A stretch of 64,000 nucleotides of DNA. Source: QALR01 sp045646925 (GTDB taxonomy: Bacteria > Bacillota > Clostridia > Oscillospirales > CAG-272). The stretch spans positions 11,954-75,953 of the forward strand of contig JAZRLQ010000012.1 of the NCBI GenBank assembly GCA_045646925.1, written 5' to 3'. Below the pieces are notes generated by a model, which saw only the letters and a list, made by a program, of their open reading frames with translations, ran no database searches and was not told where the DNA came from. Position numbers and translations under genes: made by a program. This document shows positions 35,765 through 44,254 of this stretch, piece by piece. The stretch's first letter is position 1; each line of letters opens with the position of its first letter.

Positions 35765-35800
35765 TTTCCTACGCTTCACAGACTATACAGATGAAAGCCA
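35765..35800 (+). promoter_or_regulatory. Possible autoregulatory ECF promoter
   Basis: Upstream of the ECF-type sigma gene no good sigma-A promoter is visible. The stretch CTAACGTTTCC (about 35758-35768) has the AAC core typical of ECF -35 elements and is followed about 16 bp later by GACTATAC. This is only a pattern suggestion. Confidence 0.25.
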
Positions 35801-35832
35801 TTGATCAATCGCTTACATTCAGGAGTAATAAC

Positions 35833-37461
35833 ATGAAAAAACAAGAATTGCTGAAATATCTGGACAGCGAGCTTTTGGAAAAGCTCTACGGCTTCTGCTA
35901 CGCGCGCACGAGCAATAGCCACGAAGCAGAGGACCTTTGCTCCGATATCGTCTACAAGCTGGTATCTGTCGCCCGTACGGAAGGCGAGATCGAAAGCGTT
36001 TATTCTTTCATCTGGAAAGTCGCGCGAAACGTTTACGCCGATTTTCTGACGAAAAAAGGCAGACACGCCGAGCTTTTCTGGGACGGTGACGCAGACGAGA
36101 TCCTACCGTTCGTCGCAGACGAGGAGAATGACGATGACAGAGAAGCTCTGCTTTCGGCGGTATACCGACGCATCGCCTTTTTGACGAAGGCTTACAGAGA
36201 GGTCATGATCCTTTTCTATCTGGACGGACTTTCCGCAACAGAGATCGCAAAAAGGCAAAGCACCAGCGAGACCGCCGTTCGCCAAAGACTCTTTTCAGCA
36301 AGACAAAAGATAAAAAGTGAGGTAGAAGAAATGAAAGAAGCTTATAATAAACCCGTAGCACTTGAAAATATCGATTACGTGATCTGGGGAACCGGAAGTC
36401 CCCAGTGGGGCGATCCCCGAGACAACTTCCAAAGACAGTTTTCCAAGCATATCGTTTGGCTTTGTCACAAAAAGCCAATGAGCGCCGCAGAAATCGCGGA
36501 AGAGCTGAACGTGCCCACCCTTTACGTGGAAGAAGAGCTTGAGCTTCTCCGCAAGGGCGCAAACGGCAAATACGGTCTGCTCCGCCGTCTTGACAACGGA
36601 AAATACGCCATCAACTTCATTCTCTTTGACAAGGATACCATTGAAAAGGCGCAGGCGCTCTACACGGAGCATCTCCCCCTCGTCTGCGACATCATCACGG
36701 ATTACATTGAGAAGCACAAGGAAGAATACCTTTCCTTCCCCTATCTCAACCATAAAGTCGATTGGAATCTCGTTCTGTGGCAACAGATCTTCTCCATTGC
36801 CTATTGCTTTTCGGGCTGTGTCAAAAACGTGCTGAAAACGAAATATTTTAACGGCACCGAATTCCCGGACCGTCCCTTCAGCGTATACGGCTACGTCGAT
36901 AACGGCCAATATTGGGGCGGCGGTTGGGACGGCGTCAACGCGAAAAACGTCTGGGGCTTTTCCAATATCCATCTCGATAACATCTATATCAAGCGCATCA
37001 AAGCACATTTCCATTGTGGGTTGAACGTATCCAATGACGTTCAGATCCAGCTCGCGCTCCGCGCCATCGAGGGACTTGACGTTTCCTCCCTTTCCGAGGA
37101 TGAAAAGGAATACGCGGCAAAAGCCATCGCGCAGGGTTATCTCTACCGCGAGGGCGACACGCTCTACACGAAGATCCTCGTGAACACCATGGCTGACGGA
37201 GAGCGCCTCTTCGAGATCACGGACGGACTGAAAAAAGGTTATTTTGAAAAAGAGGCTGATCTCATCGCAGAAAAGATCGCTGACCTCATCAAAAAATCCG
37301 TCCCCGACTATCTGATCGGAGAGTGGAGACTTGCCAACAGTCTGGCAAGCATGCCGATCCTCGACTCCGTCGTCGAGGTCCTCATCGAAAAAGGCATCCT
37401 CACCCCGCCCGAAAACGGAATCGGCGCGGAAGGCTGCTGGATGAGCGTTGAAAAAACATAA
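35833..37461 (+). CDS. ECF-type sigma-70 factor with a large C-terminal extension
   Basis: A 542-residue protein. Residues 8-80 match sigma region 2 (EKLYGFCYARTSNSHEAEDLCSDI...SFIWKVARNVYADFLTKKG) and residues 105-165 match sigma region 4 (LTKAYREVMILFYLDGLSATEIAKRQSTSETAVRQRLFSARQKI). A normal ECF factor would end there. Here about 370 more residues follow: a predicted winged-helix segment (about 205-262, KPMSAAEIAEELNVPTLYVEEELELL) and then a mixed domain rich in Trp and Tyr (YGYVDNGQYWGGGWDG). No membrane helix. No anti-sigma gene is adjacent, so the extension may itself be the sensor. AGGAG precedes the ATG by seven bases. Confidence 0.85.
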   Translation: MKKQELLKYLDSELLEKLYGFCYARTSNSHEAEDLCSDIVYKLVSVARTEGEIESVYSFIWKVARNVYADFLTKKGRHAELFWDGDADEILPFVADEENDDDREALLSAVYRRIAFLTKAYREVMILFYLDGLSATEIAKRQSTSETAVRQRLFSARQKIKSEVEEMKEAYNKPVALENIDYVIWGTGSPQWGDPRDNFQRQFSKHIVWLCHKKPMSAAEIAEELNVPTLYVEEELELLRKGANGKYGLLRRLDNGKYAINFILFDKDTIEKAQALYTEHLPLVCDIITDYIEKHKEEYLSFPYLNHKVDWNLVLWQQIFSIAYCFSGCVKNVLKTKYFNGTEFPDRPFSVYGYVDNGQYWGGGWDGVNAKNVWGFSNIHLDNIYIKRIKAHFHCGLNVSNDVQIQLALRAIEGLDVSSLSEDEKEYAAKAIAQGYLYREGDTLYTKILVNTMADGERLFEITDGLKKGYFEKEADLIAEKIADLIKKSVPDYLIGEWRLANSLASMPILDSVVEVLIEKGILTPPENGIGAEGCWMSVEKT

Positions 37462-37477
37462 TATAGGCGCATAAACG

Positions 37478-37520
37478 ATACCGCCGAAGAGCTCCTAGGA
37501 CCTCTTCGGCGGTATTTTGT
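37478..37520. terminator. Bidirectional terminator between the ECF gene and sigK
   Basis: ATACCGCCGAAGAGG-loop-CCTCTTCGGCGGTAT with T-rich flanks on both strands. Confidence 0.85.
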
Positions 37521-37522
37521 CT

Positions 37523-38215
37523 TTATAACGGTAAGCGTTCCAGATTTTTTGCGATCTTTTCAAGCGCGGCTTTTTCGATGCGTGACACATAGGAACGGGA
37601 AATACCGAGATAGTCCGCGGCTTCCCGTTGTGTGATCGGCTTTCTGCCGCTAAGACCGTAACGCAAAACGATGATCTCCCGCTCTCTCGGCTCGAGAACG
37701 CGGTTGACGATCTCCACGACACGACGGCTCTGCAGCTTTCTGTCAAGATCCTCCGCAATGGTGTCATCCACGCTGATGATATCGCTGTAGGTCAGCGGCG
37801 CGCCGTCCTTATCGGTATCGATCGTCTCACTGATGGAGACCTCATAGGAGAGCTTCTTGCGCGAGCGGAAATGCATAAGGATCTCGTTTTGCAGACATTT
37901 CGCCGCGTAGGTCGCAAATCTCGCACCGTTTTTACTGTCAAAGGAATCGATCGCCTTAATGAGCCCGATCGTACCGATGGAAATAAGATCATCCTGATCC
38001 ACGCCCGAGGCGTAGTACTTCTTGACGATATGGGCGACCAGTCGCAAATTGTGGCGGATCAGCTTCTCCCTCGCGTCTTTGTCACCCTCGCGCATTTTGC
38101 GAAAGCATTCCGCTTCCTCATCGGCGGAAAGCGGAGGAGGAAAGCTCTGCGAATACGAAACCTTCAAAAACAGATAGAGAAAATTGGACATCAAAAGGGA
38201 CAACAGATAACCCAT
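37523..38215 (-). CDS. sigK: Mother-cell sporulation sigma factor, pro-sigma-K-like
   Basis: A 230-residue sigma factor of the sporulation group. The N-terminus (MGYLLSLLMSNFLYLFLKVSYSQSFPPPLS) is a hydrophobic prosequence as in pro-sigma-K, followed by EHNLRLVAHIVKKY-like RHNLRLVAHIVKKYYASG, DLISIGTIGLIKAIDSF, ATYAAKCLQNEILMHFRS and the region 4 helix-turn-helix ITQREAADYLGISRSYVSRIEKAALEK. It is one uninterrupted frame, without a skin-type element. Of three tandem ATGs the third (38215) has the best spacing to AAAGGA. Activation would need a SpoIVFB-type protease; one is encoded at 18333-18908. Confidence 0.92.
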   Translation of the reverse strand: MGYLLSLLMSNFLYLFLKVSYSQSFPPPLSADEEAECFRKMREGDKDAREKLIRHNLRLVAHIVKKYYASGVDQDDLISIGTIGLIKAIDSFDSKNGARFATYAAKCLQNEILMHFRSRKKLSYEVSISETIDTDKDGAPLTYSDIISVDDTIAEDLDRKLQSRRVVEIVNRVLEPREREIIVLRYGLSGRKPITQREAADYLGISRSYVSRIEKAALEKIAKNLERLPL

Positions 38216-38249
38216 CATCATCTTCCTTTCCGAAACATATTTAACAAAT

Positions 38250-38285
38250 AAGGGAACCTCCGAAAATCAGAGGTTCCCTATAATA
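38250..38285 (-). terminator. Terminator after the GH2 gene
   Basis: GGGAACCTC-loop-GAGGTTCCC at 38252-38278, flanked by AT-rich runs. On the minus strand it is followed by TTATTTG. Confidence 0.65.
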
Positions 38286-38335
38286 TATTCGGAATACGGA
38301 AAATCTTGACGATTTTTCCACAATTAAGAGGAAAA

Positions 38336-40765
38336 TTATTTCTGCACGTCGTAAACGGAAAGGATCGTCGGCATTTCCGAGAAGATCGCATCCTTATCAC
38401 CGTTCAGAAGAATGGACACTGTGCCATCTGTAATATCGAAGAAATTCTCATCCGGCTCGACGGCGGCATTCTCCCACTCGATCATGACGTTCTTCGCGTA
38501 GCGGGAAGCCTTCAGTTCGAGATAGTACGCGCCGTTTTCTTCGCGAACGGATGCAATGATCTCGGGAGCCTCGAAGCGATAATCACACGGCTTCACATAG
38601 ATCTTGCTATCGCGCGTAACGGTGACGCCGTCCTTTTCCAATACGTATTCGAGAAACGATCGGCTCGGATCGCCGTCGATCGTTTCGGAGATGTTCGCAG
38701 GAAGAACGATATCCTTCGAGGAAAGCTCGGGAACGCAAACATCGGTTTCAAAGGAAGCGACCGTTTCCATACGGTTATTCTTGACGTTGGCGCGCACCTT
38801 GCCCTCGAAGCCACCCAGCGTTTCGTTGGAGATATTAACGATCTTTTCATCTCCGTCCTCGTGGAGAGAGATGAGCACAGGCGCAAAGAAGCCTCTCGCC
38901 TTATGATGAAGCGCTTTCCATCTGCCGTAATAGTCCACGGAAGCCCACGAAACGACGGGCCAGCAATCGTTGAGCTGCCAATAGAGCGCGCCCATACAGC
39001 GGCCTCGGAAGCGGCGGAAATGCTCCACGCCGTAACGGATGGCATCCGCCTGCAGGATCTGCGACAGGTAAACGAAGTGCGCGAAGTCCTCGGGGATCTT
39101 ATAGTAATCCTTAACGTAGCTCATGATCTTTTCGTTTCCGCTATGGCACTTCTGATGGGAGTGCATAACATCGGAATCGATCCTCATATCCTCGGGCCCC
39201 GCGAAGCTTTTCAGTGTCTTCATCATTGGGAAAGCCTCGAAGCCGAACTCCGAGCAATAGCGGAAATAGTGCTTGCGGTATTCCTCGAACGGAACGCCGC
39301 CGTGCCATACCTGCCAATAATGTACGTCACCCACGTTTTCGTTACGGGGATCATCAAATCCGCCGTGAGAAGAGGGAGACGCGGGCCAGTAGAAGATATC
39401 GGGTGCGTATTCGGCGCAGATCTCAGGCAAAATTTTTTCGTAAAGAAGCAGATAGTCGTCAACGACCTTCTGCGTTTTGGACGGACGGCAGGAGCTCCAG
39501 TACATCAGCGCCTCCTCCATCTCGTTGTTTCCGCAAAGCAGACCTATGCAGGCGTGATGGCGGATACGCTTCAGAACGTCAACGAATTCCGCCTTGACGT
39601 TCGCCGTGAATTCCTCGCTCATCAGCACGTTCATGCAGGCAAACATGAAATCCTGCCATACGACAAGACCGTATTTGTCGCAAAGCTCATAGAAGTAATC
39701 GTCAGGATAGAAGCCGCCGCCCCATACGCGCAGCGAATTGTAATTTGCCTTCACACAGTCGCGGATCAGCTTTTCCGTACGTTCGGGAGAGCGCCACGAG
39801 AGAATACTGTCCTCAGGGATATAGTCTGCGCCCATCGCAAAGAACTTCTTTCCGTTGACGACGTGGCAGAACTCCTCACCGTATTCGTCCTTTTCCGTGC
39901 TGACAGTCAGTGTACGCAAGCCGATGGTTCTGGTGATCGCGTGCGCATCTTCTCCGTTTCTGCAAACGCGGAAATCCATACGATACAAGGGCTGATCGCC
40001 GAGACCGTTTGGCCACCAAAGCTTCGGATCTTCCACCGTGATCTCCGTTTTTCCGGCGAGATCGAGCGCGTATTCCGCGGAATTACCGTCGGGATCGGTC
40101 ATCGTGACGAAAAGCGCATCGCCCGCCTCCGCGTCCGTCAGAACAGCGCCGACGGAAAGGCACACTTTTCCGTTTTCGTGGATCTGTCGGATCTCCACGG
40201 ATTCCACGCGCACGTCGTACGCCTCGATCGCGGTATCGCGGTAAAGTCCCATATCGGGAAGAATAGGGCCCCAGTCCCAACCGAACATACAGGAGGACTT
40301 ACGAATATGCCCGATGCCGCCCAGCGTATAGCCGACGTTTGCGGAAAAGAGGAAATGCTCCTTATTCTTACGCGCAACGTACTCCGAGGGGGAATAGAAA
40401 TGGAGTCTCACCGTATTTTCCCCAAGCCTTGCCACACTCTTGATATCAACGCGCCAGCTCTTATGCATATTGTAAGCATAAAGCACGTGCTGATCGTTGA
40501 CGTAAACGTCACAAAGCGTGTCCAAGCCGTAAAAAGCAAGGTCGATATGCTTTTTCGAAAGCATTTCGGGTGTCAGCGCGAAGGTCGCCGTCATCTCGCA
40601 ATCCTTTTCGGAAAGAACGGTCGCCGCTTTTTCGTTCAAGCCCTCGTACGGGTGCGCCATCTTTTTATAATCCATAAGAACGGAATATAGTGAGCAGGGC
40701 GCCTCGCAGGCGTAGCTTTCGTTTTCGTAATGCAGATCCCATCGGGAAATCTTATTGGTAATCAC
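38336..40765 (-). CDS. GH2-family beta-mannosidase
   Basis: An 809-residue glycoside hydrolase family 2 enzyme of the beta-mannosidase subfamily. Jelly-roll and immunoglobulin-like domains precede the TIM barrel. The acid/base is E415 in CGNNEMEEA and the nucleophile E506 in YCSEFGFEAFP; the subfamily-type segments FGWDWGPILPDMGLYR and LRVWGGGFYPDDYFY are present. No signal peptide, so it acts on imported mannosides. I start it at the GTG at 40765, ten bases after AAAGGAG; a GTG three codons earlier is too close to that site. Specificity is inferred from subfamily motifs. It is divergent from the glycyl-radical activase. Confidence 0.9.
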   Translation of the reverse strand: MITNKISRWDLHYENESYACEAPCSLYSVLMDYKKMAHPYEGLNEKAATVLSEKDCEMTATFALTPEMLSKKHIDLAFYGLDTLCDVYVNDQHVLYAYNMHKSWRVDIKSVARLGENTVRLHFYSPSEYVARKNKEHFLFSANVGYTLGGIGHIRKSSCMFGWDWGPILPDMGLYRDTAIEAYDVRVESVEIRQIHENGKVCLSVGAVLTDAEAGDALFVTMTDPDGNSAEYALDLAGKTEITVEDPKLWWPNGLGDQPLYRMDFRVCRNGEDAHAITRTIGLRTLTVSTEKDEYGEEFCHVVNGKKFFAMGADYIPEDSILSWRSPERTEKLIRDCVKANYNSLRVWGGGFYPDDYFYELCDKYGLVVWQDFMFACMNVLMSEEFTANVKAEFVDVLKRIRHHACIGLLCGNNEMEEALMYWSSCRPSKTQKVVDDYLLLYEKILPEICAEYAPDIFYWPASPSSHGGFDDPRNENVGDVHYWQVWHGGVPFEEYRKHYFRYCSEFGFEAFPMMKTLKSFAGPEDMRIDSDVMHSHQKCHSGNEKIMSYVKDYYKIPEDFAHFVYLSQILQADAIRYGVEHFRRFRGRCMGALYWQLNDCWPVVSWASVDYYGRWKALHHKARGFFAPVLISLHEDGDEKIVNISNETLGGFEGKVRANVKNNRMETVASFETDVCVPELSSKDIVLPANISETIDGDPSRSFLEYVLEKDGVTVTRDSKIYVKPCDYRFEAPEIIASVREENGAYYLELKASRYAKNVMIEWENAAVEPDENFFDITDGTVSILLNGDKDAIFSEMPTILSVYDVQK

Positions 40766-40807
40766 AAAAAACACTCTCCTTTACGTCTTTCATTATATTT
40801 CAATATC

Positions 40808-40835
40808 AGTATACCATAAACGTGAAAAAAATCAA
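40808..40835 (-). promoter_or_regulatory. Promoter of the beta-mannosidase gene
   Basis: Minus-strand TTGATT (40830-40835) and TATACT (40808-40813), 16-bp spacer. It is close to the divergent promoter at 40844-40872. Confidence 0.6.
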
Positions 40836-40843
40836 GTGCGATA

Positions 40844-40872
40844 TTGTGCCGTAACTGATTTTGTGATATAAT
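40844..40872 (+). promoter_or_regulatory. Promoter of the glycyl-radical activase gene
   Basis: TTGTGC at 40844-40849 and TATAAT at 40867-40872, 17-bp spacer. Confidence 0.6.
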
Positions 40873-40906
40873 GAAAACACTGACTTGCTTATGAAAGAGG
40901 CTTTTT

Positions 40907-41797
40907 ATGGGACTCATTTTTGATATACAGAAATTTTGCATACACGACGGACCGGGCATACGAACCACGGTCTTTTTCAAGGGATGCCCGCTCCGTTGCG
41001 AATGGTGCCACAATCCCGAATCCAAACGAGCAAAAAAAGAATTGATCTACAACCCTCATAGCTGCGTGGGATGTGGCGCTTGCGCCGAGGTCTGTTCTGC
41101 CGAAGCGCACATACTGACGCCCATGCACACGGTAGACCGCTCCGTCTGCACCGCGTGCGGCAAATGCGCCGACGTCTGCCCAACACAAGCGCTTTCGATC
41201 GCGGGCAAGGAAATGAGCGCGGACGAGGTCATGCGCGAGGTTCTGCGTGATCGCGCTTTCTACGAGACCTCCGGAGGCGGACTTACGCTCTCGGGCGGAG
41301 AGCTCTTCCTTCAATTCGACTTTGCGCTGGAGCTACTGAAAAGCGCTCGTGAAAACGGCTTGCATACCTGTGTGGAAACCTGCGGCTTTACGGAAAAAGA
41401 AAAGCTTCTGCGTATCGCCGCATTCACCGACCTCTTTCTTTACGATTGGAAATGCACCGATCCCGCGCTTCACAAGCGGTATACGGGCGTCGGCAACCAT
41501 GAGATCCTCGAAAATCTCCGCGCCTTGAACGATATCGGTGCCTCCGTCGTTCTGCGTTGTCCGATCGTTCCCGGAGTCAATGACACCGAAGCGCATTTTG
41601 ACGGTATTGCTTCTCTCGCGGAAACGCTCCCCTGCATTACCGCCGTGGAGCTCGAGCCTTATCACGCGCTCGGCACAGATAAAGCCGTCCGACTCGGCGC
41701 AGAGGTGAAACGCTTCCCCACCCCTTTGCCAAACGAGATCGAGGAATGGCTCGAAGCGCTGAGAGGAAAAATCTCCGTTCCCGTCAGAAGATCGTAA
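40907..41797 (+). CDS. Glycyl-radical enzyme activating protein (PflA-like radical SAM)
   Basis: A 296-residue activase that uses S-adenosylmethionine to install the glycyl radical in a partner enzyme. The radical SAM cluster motif is CPLRCEWC after the family start FDIQKFCIHDGPGIRTTVFFKG. An insert with two 4Fe-4S motifs (CVGCGACAEVC and CTACGKCADVCP) marks it as the long, PflA-related type used with diol dehydratase, HPD decarboxylase, choline lyase and similar enzymes. The GGE motif is in LTLSGGELFLQF. No glycyl-radical enzyme of that group lies in the window; nrdD has its own activase. Confidence 0.93.
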   Translation: MGLIFDIQKFCIHDGPGIRTTVFFKGCPLRCEWCHNPESKRAKKELIYNPHSCVGCGACAEVCSAEAHILTPMHTVDRSVCTACGKCADVCPTQALSIAGKEMSADEVMREVLRDRAFYETSGGGLTLSGGELFLQFDFALELLKSARENGLHTCVETCGFTEKEKLLRIAAFTDLFLYDWKCTDPALHKRYTGVGNHEILENLRALNDIGASVVLRCPIVPGVNDTEAHFDGIASLAETLPCITAVELEPYHALGTDKAVRLGAEVKRFPTPLPNEIEEWLEALRGKISVPVRRS

Positions 41798-41908
41798 CGG
41801 CAGCCCGACTCGTTTCTGCACCGTCAATAGCGATAGGATGATCGTTTTTTGATCATTCCGAAAAAAGCGTTTCCAAATAAATTCACAAACTTTTTTTGCG
41901 TTTTCCCC

Positions 41909-41937
41909 TTGCAAGAGCGCGAGAGATTGTGTATAAT
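41909..41937 (+). promoter_or_regulatory. Promoter of the Ppx/GppA gene
   Basis: TTGCAA at 41909-41914 and TATAAT at 41932-41937, 17-bp spacer. Confidence 0.75.
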
Positions 41938-41979
41938 AAATTTCGTAAATTCATAAAACGAAGCAAAGGGGGGATATAC

Positions 41980-42945
41980 TTGCTGAATTTTGAAGAAAGA
42001 ATCGTCAAATACGCCATCGTCGATATCGGCGCGAACAGCATTCGCATGAATATTTACGATATCGATACGCAAACGGGTGAATTTACCGTATGCGCATCCG
42101 CGCGCAGTCTGCTCGGACTCGCTGCTTACGCAAAAAACGGAACGCTCACCAACGACGGCGTCGGCAAATTATTTGCCGTTCTCCGAGAATTTCTGGCGAG
42201 AGCAAACAGTATCCCTTGCGATCGGTTCTCCGCATTCGCAACCGCTTCTCTGCGCGGCCTTTCCAACAGCAAAAGGATCCTGCGCGAGATCAAATCGGGA
42301 CTTGGCATCGACATCGAGATCATCAGTGGCGAAGCGGAGGCGGGCTACGATCACGCAGCGATCCGTTATCGTTTCCCCGAAACCGAAAAGGGCATTCTCA
42401 TCGATATGGGCGGCGGCAGCACGGAGATCGTTCACTTCGACGGCGACCGCGTTGCAAACGCAGTTAGCCTCCCCATCGGATGCGTCATGCTCGGCAAGAA
42501 CTTCACCTCCTGCACGAAAAAGGATCCTTTCCCCACCGAAGCGGAAATGGAAAAGATCCGTGCGTACGTAAAAACGATCCTCGGCGCTTACCCCGTCTTC
42601 CACGGGCTCGGCGGCACCGCCTTTCTGATCGGCGGTACGGCACGCGCGGCGGCAAAGCTTTCCCTCTCTGAAAACGAAAATCTGTATGACGGCTATCGCT
42701 TCACATCCGAAAAGCTGAAAAAAACGTCGGACACCGCTTTCTGCGATATCCGCGACGGAGGACAATGGCTCCGTGAGACCGTTCCCGACAGAATCACCTC
42801 CGTCATTCCCGGTCTCGTCGCCTATCTCGAAATCTGCGAATACATGGCGCTCTCCGATTTCATCATCAGCAACGCAGGCGTACGAGAAGGTTATCTGATC
42901 GACTTTATTCAGAAAAATTTTCTCCGAAAAACTCAAGGATCTTGA
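41980..42945 (+). CDS. Ppx/GppA family phosphatase
   Basis: A 321-residue single-domain exopolyphosphatase or guanosine pentaphosphatase of the actin/Hsp70 fold. Phosphate-loop motifs: AIVDIGANSIRMNIYDI at the N-terminus and LIDMGGGSTEIVHF in the middle, with FGLGGTA-like HGLGGTAFLIGGTAR later. It lacks the C-terminal HD-like domain of larger Ppx proteins. The start is the TTG at 41980, six bases after AAAGGGGGG; upstream in-frame codons overlap the promoter. The last 41 nt overlap the 3' end of spoIIR on the other strand. Confidence 0.9.
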   Translation: MLNFEERIVKYAIVDIGANSIRMNIYDIDTQTGEFTVCASARSLLGLAAYAKNGTLTNDGVGKLFAVLREFLARANSIPCDRFSAFATASLRGLSNSKRILREIKSGLGIDIEIISGEAEAGYDHAAIRYRFPETEKGILIDMGGGSTEIVHFDGDRVANAVSLPIGCVMLGKNFTSCTKKDPFPTEAEMEKIRAYVKTILGAYPVFHGLGGTAFLIGGTARAAAKLSLSENENLYDGYRFTSEKLKKTSDTAFCDIRDGGQWLRETVPDRITSVIPGLVAYLEICEYMALSDFIISNAGVREGYLIDFIQKNFLRKTQGS

Positions 42946-43501
42946 ATTTCAGTTTATATTTCGGGTGTTCACCGCCCGTGAGCACGCCGATCTGATCGGA
43001 GGTAAAGCCCGTTTTCACCAAAGCCTCCTCCGTTTTCGCGGCGCTCGTGCAAAGCGTTGGGAAAAGAACGCACCACCAGTTTTTTCCGTCGGCGTCCCCG
43101 AGTCTGATCTGCAAGGACTGATATACTCCCGCCGGCAGACTGATATTTTCATAATGGCGGGTGGGATATTTCTCCTGTTTGAAATACACCTCTGCCGTCA
43201 TTTCCTCTCCGAGTGTCTCCAACGTTTCATTGCACGCCGCGCGTAAGTTATCCAAATTTTTCTCTATGATCTCCATGGCTTCTTCGTGCGTTTGCGCGTC
43301 CTTCAGAAGCACGTTCAGCTCCGAAAGAACTCTGTCGCGCACAAGGAGCTTCACGCTCTGATCGTGTTCGGTATCGGAATTTGCGATCACGTGCAGACGC
43401 ACCGTGTTTTCATAGATCTCCATATCCTCCTTCGAGGGAACGAATCCGCAGAAGAGGCAGCAGGCAAGCATAGATGCCGTAAAAATAACCAAATATTTCA
43501 T
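42905..43501 (-). CDS. spoIIR: Stage II sporulation protein R
   Basis: A 198-residue SpoIIR, the forespore-secreted signal that triggers processing of pro-sigma-E in the mother cell. A hydrophobic N-terminus (MKYLVIFTASMLACCLFCG) serves as signal sequence. The conserved body follows: RLHVIANSDTEHDQSVKLLVRDRVL, ETLGEEMTAEVYFKQEKYPTRHYENISLPAGVYQSLQIRLGDADGKNWWCVLFPTLC. Full length. GAAAGGA precedes the ATG. A sigma-F-like promoter lies upstream at 43549-43578. It converges on, and overlaps by 41 nt, the Ppx/GppA gene. Confidence 0.95.
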   Translation of the reverse strand: MKYLVIFTASMLACCLFCGFVPSKEDMEIYENTVRLHVIANSDTEHDQSVKLLVRDRVLSELNVLLKDAQTHEEAMEIIEKNLDNLRAACNETLETLGEEMTAEVYFKQEKYPTRHYENISLPAGVYQSLQIRLGDADGKNWWCVLFPTLCTSAAKTEEALVKTGFTSDQIGVLTGGEHPKYKLKFKILEFFGENFSE

Positions 43502-43548
43502 GATGAATCCTTTCTTTTTCCGATATGTAGTTTCGTTTCGGATATCAT

Positions 43549-43578
43549 GAGTATGTCCGTTTTTGAAATCATTATTCA
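43549..43578 (-). promoter_or_regulatory. Candidate sigma-F promoter of spoIIR
   Basis: On the minus strand TGAATA (complement of 43573-43578) precedes GGACATACTC (complement of 43549-43558), which fits GGnnAnAmTR at nine of ten positions. spoIIR is sigma-F dependent in Bacillus. No sigma-A promoter is evident. Confidence 0.6.
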
Positions 43579-43586
43579 GAAAACAG

Positions 43587-43632
43587 AAAAAAGAGCAAGA
43601 ACAAAAGGAAATCCTTTCATTCTTGCTCTTTC
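43587..43632 (-). terminator. Terminator of the radical SAM-mgsA-ydcF operon
   Basis: The minus strand reads AAAGAGCAAGAA-loop-TTCTTGCTCTTTTTTC, about 20 nt after the ydcF-like stop. Confidence 0.85.
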
Positions 43633-43651
43633 TACGCTTTTTTCATATCCG

Positions 43652-44254
43652 TCAATCGAAAAGACAAAGAGCGAAATCCTTGACTCTCGCGAGGACCTCT
43701 CTGCAATCTCGGTAAAACTGTCCGGAATAAATATCGAGATCGGCAGAAGCGCCCTTGACGTTCATCCCCATGTCCTTTGCGATATACATCGCGCGGTACA
43801 AATGGTATTTTTGTGTCACGGCAACGATGTTTTCTATACCGTAAACGTCTTTTGCTCTCTGCATCGTCTCGTAGGTGGAATATCCCTGCGGATCCTCCAC
43901 GATATCCTCCTCGCGCACGCCGTTTTCGAGTGCGTAAAGCTTCATATGCTTGACCTCGCTCCACTCGCCGTTTCCGTCACCCGAAAGAAGAAGCTTCTTC
44001 ACCTTTCCGTCCGTATACAAGGCGATCGCCGTATCCATGCGGTCGCGGAGCATATCGGAAAGTCGGCCTCCCTCGTGTACCTTCGCGCCGAGAACGACCG
44101 CGCAAGCCTCCGAGGGATCCGAAAAATCCTCTCCGATGTCACCATAGACCGAAACGATCATGAATATATTGACCGAAAGGGTGACGATCAGCGCACATAA
44201 TGTAATCGCAATGGGTATGACGATCCCAAGAAACCGTCTTTGAAAAGGTCTCAT
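43652..44254 (-). CDS. SanA/YdcF family (DUF218) membrane-anchored protein
   Basis: A 200-residue protein with one N-terminal membrane helix (about residues 10-36) and a DUF218 domain: CAVVLGAKVHEGGRLSDMLRDRMDTAIALY, KLLLSGDGNG, STYETMQRAKDVYG and VAVTQKYHLYRAMYIAKDMGM. SanA and YdcF relatives affect envelope permeability in Enterobacteria; their biochemical activity is not settled. Its ATG overlaps the mgsA stop (ATGA), so it is translationally coupled, with GGGAGGG upstream. Confidence 0.88.
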   Translation of the reverse strand: MRPFQRRFLGIVIPIAITLCALIVTLSVNIFMIVSVYGDIGEDFSDPSEACAVVLGAKVHEGGRLSDMLRDRMDTAIALYTDGKVKKLLLSGDGNGEWSEVKHMKLYALENGVREEDIVEDPQGYSTYETMQRAKDVYGIENIVAVTQKYHLYRAMYIAKDMGMNVKGASADLDIYSGQFYRDCREVLARVKDFALCLFD

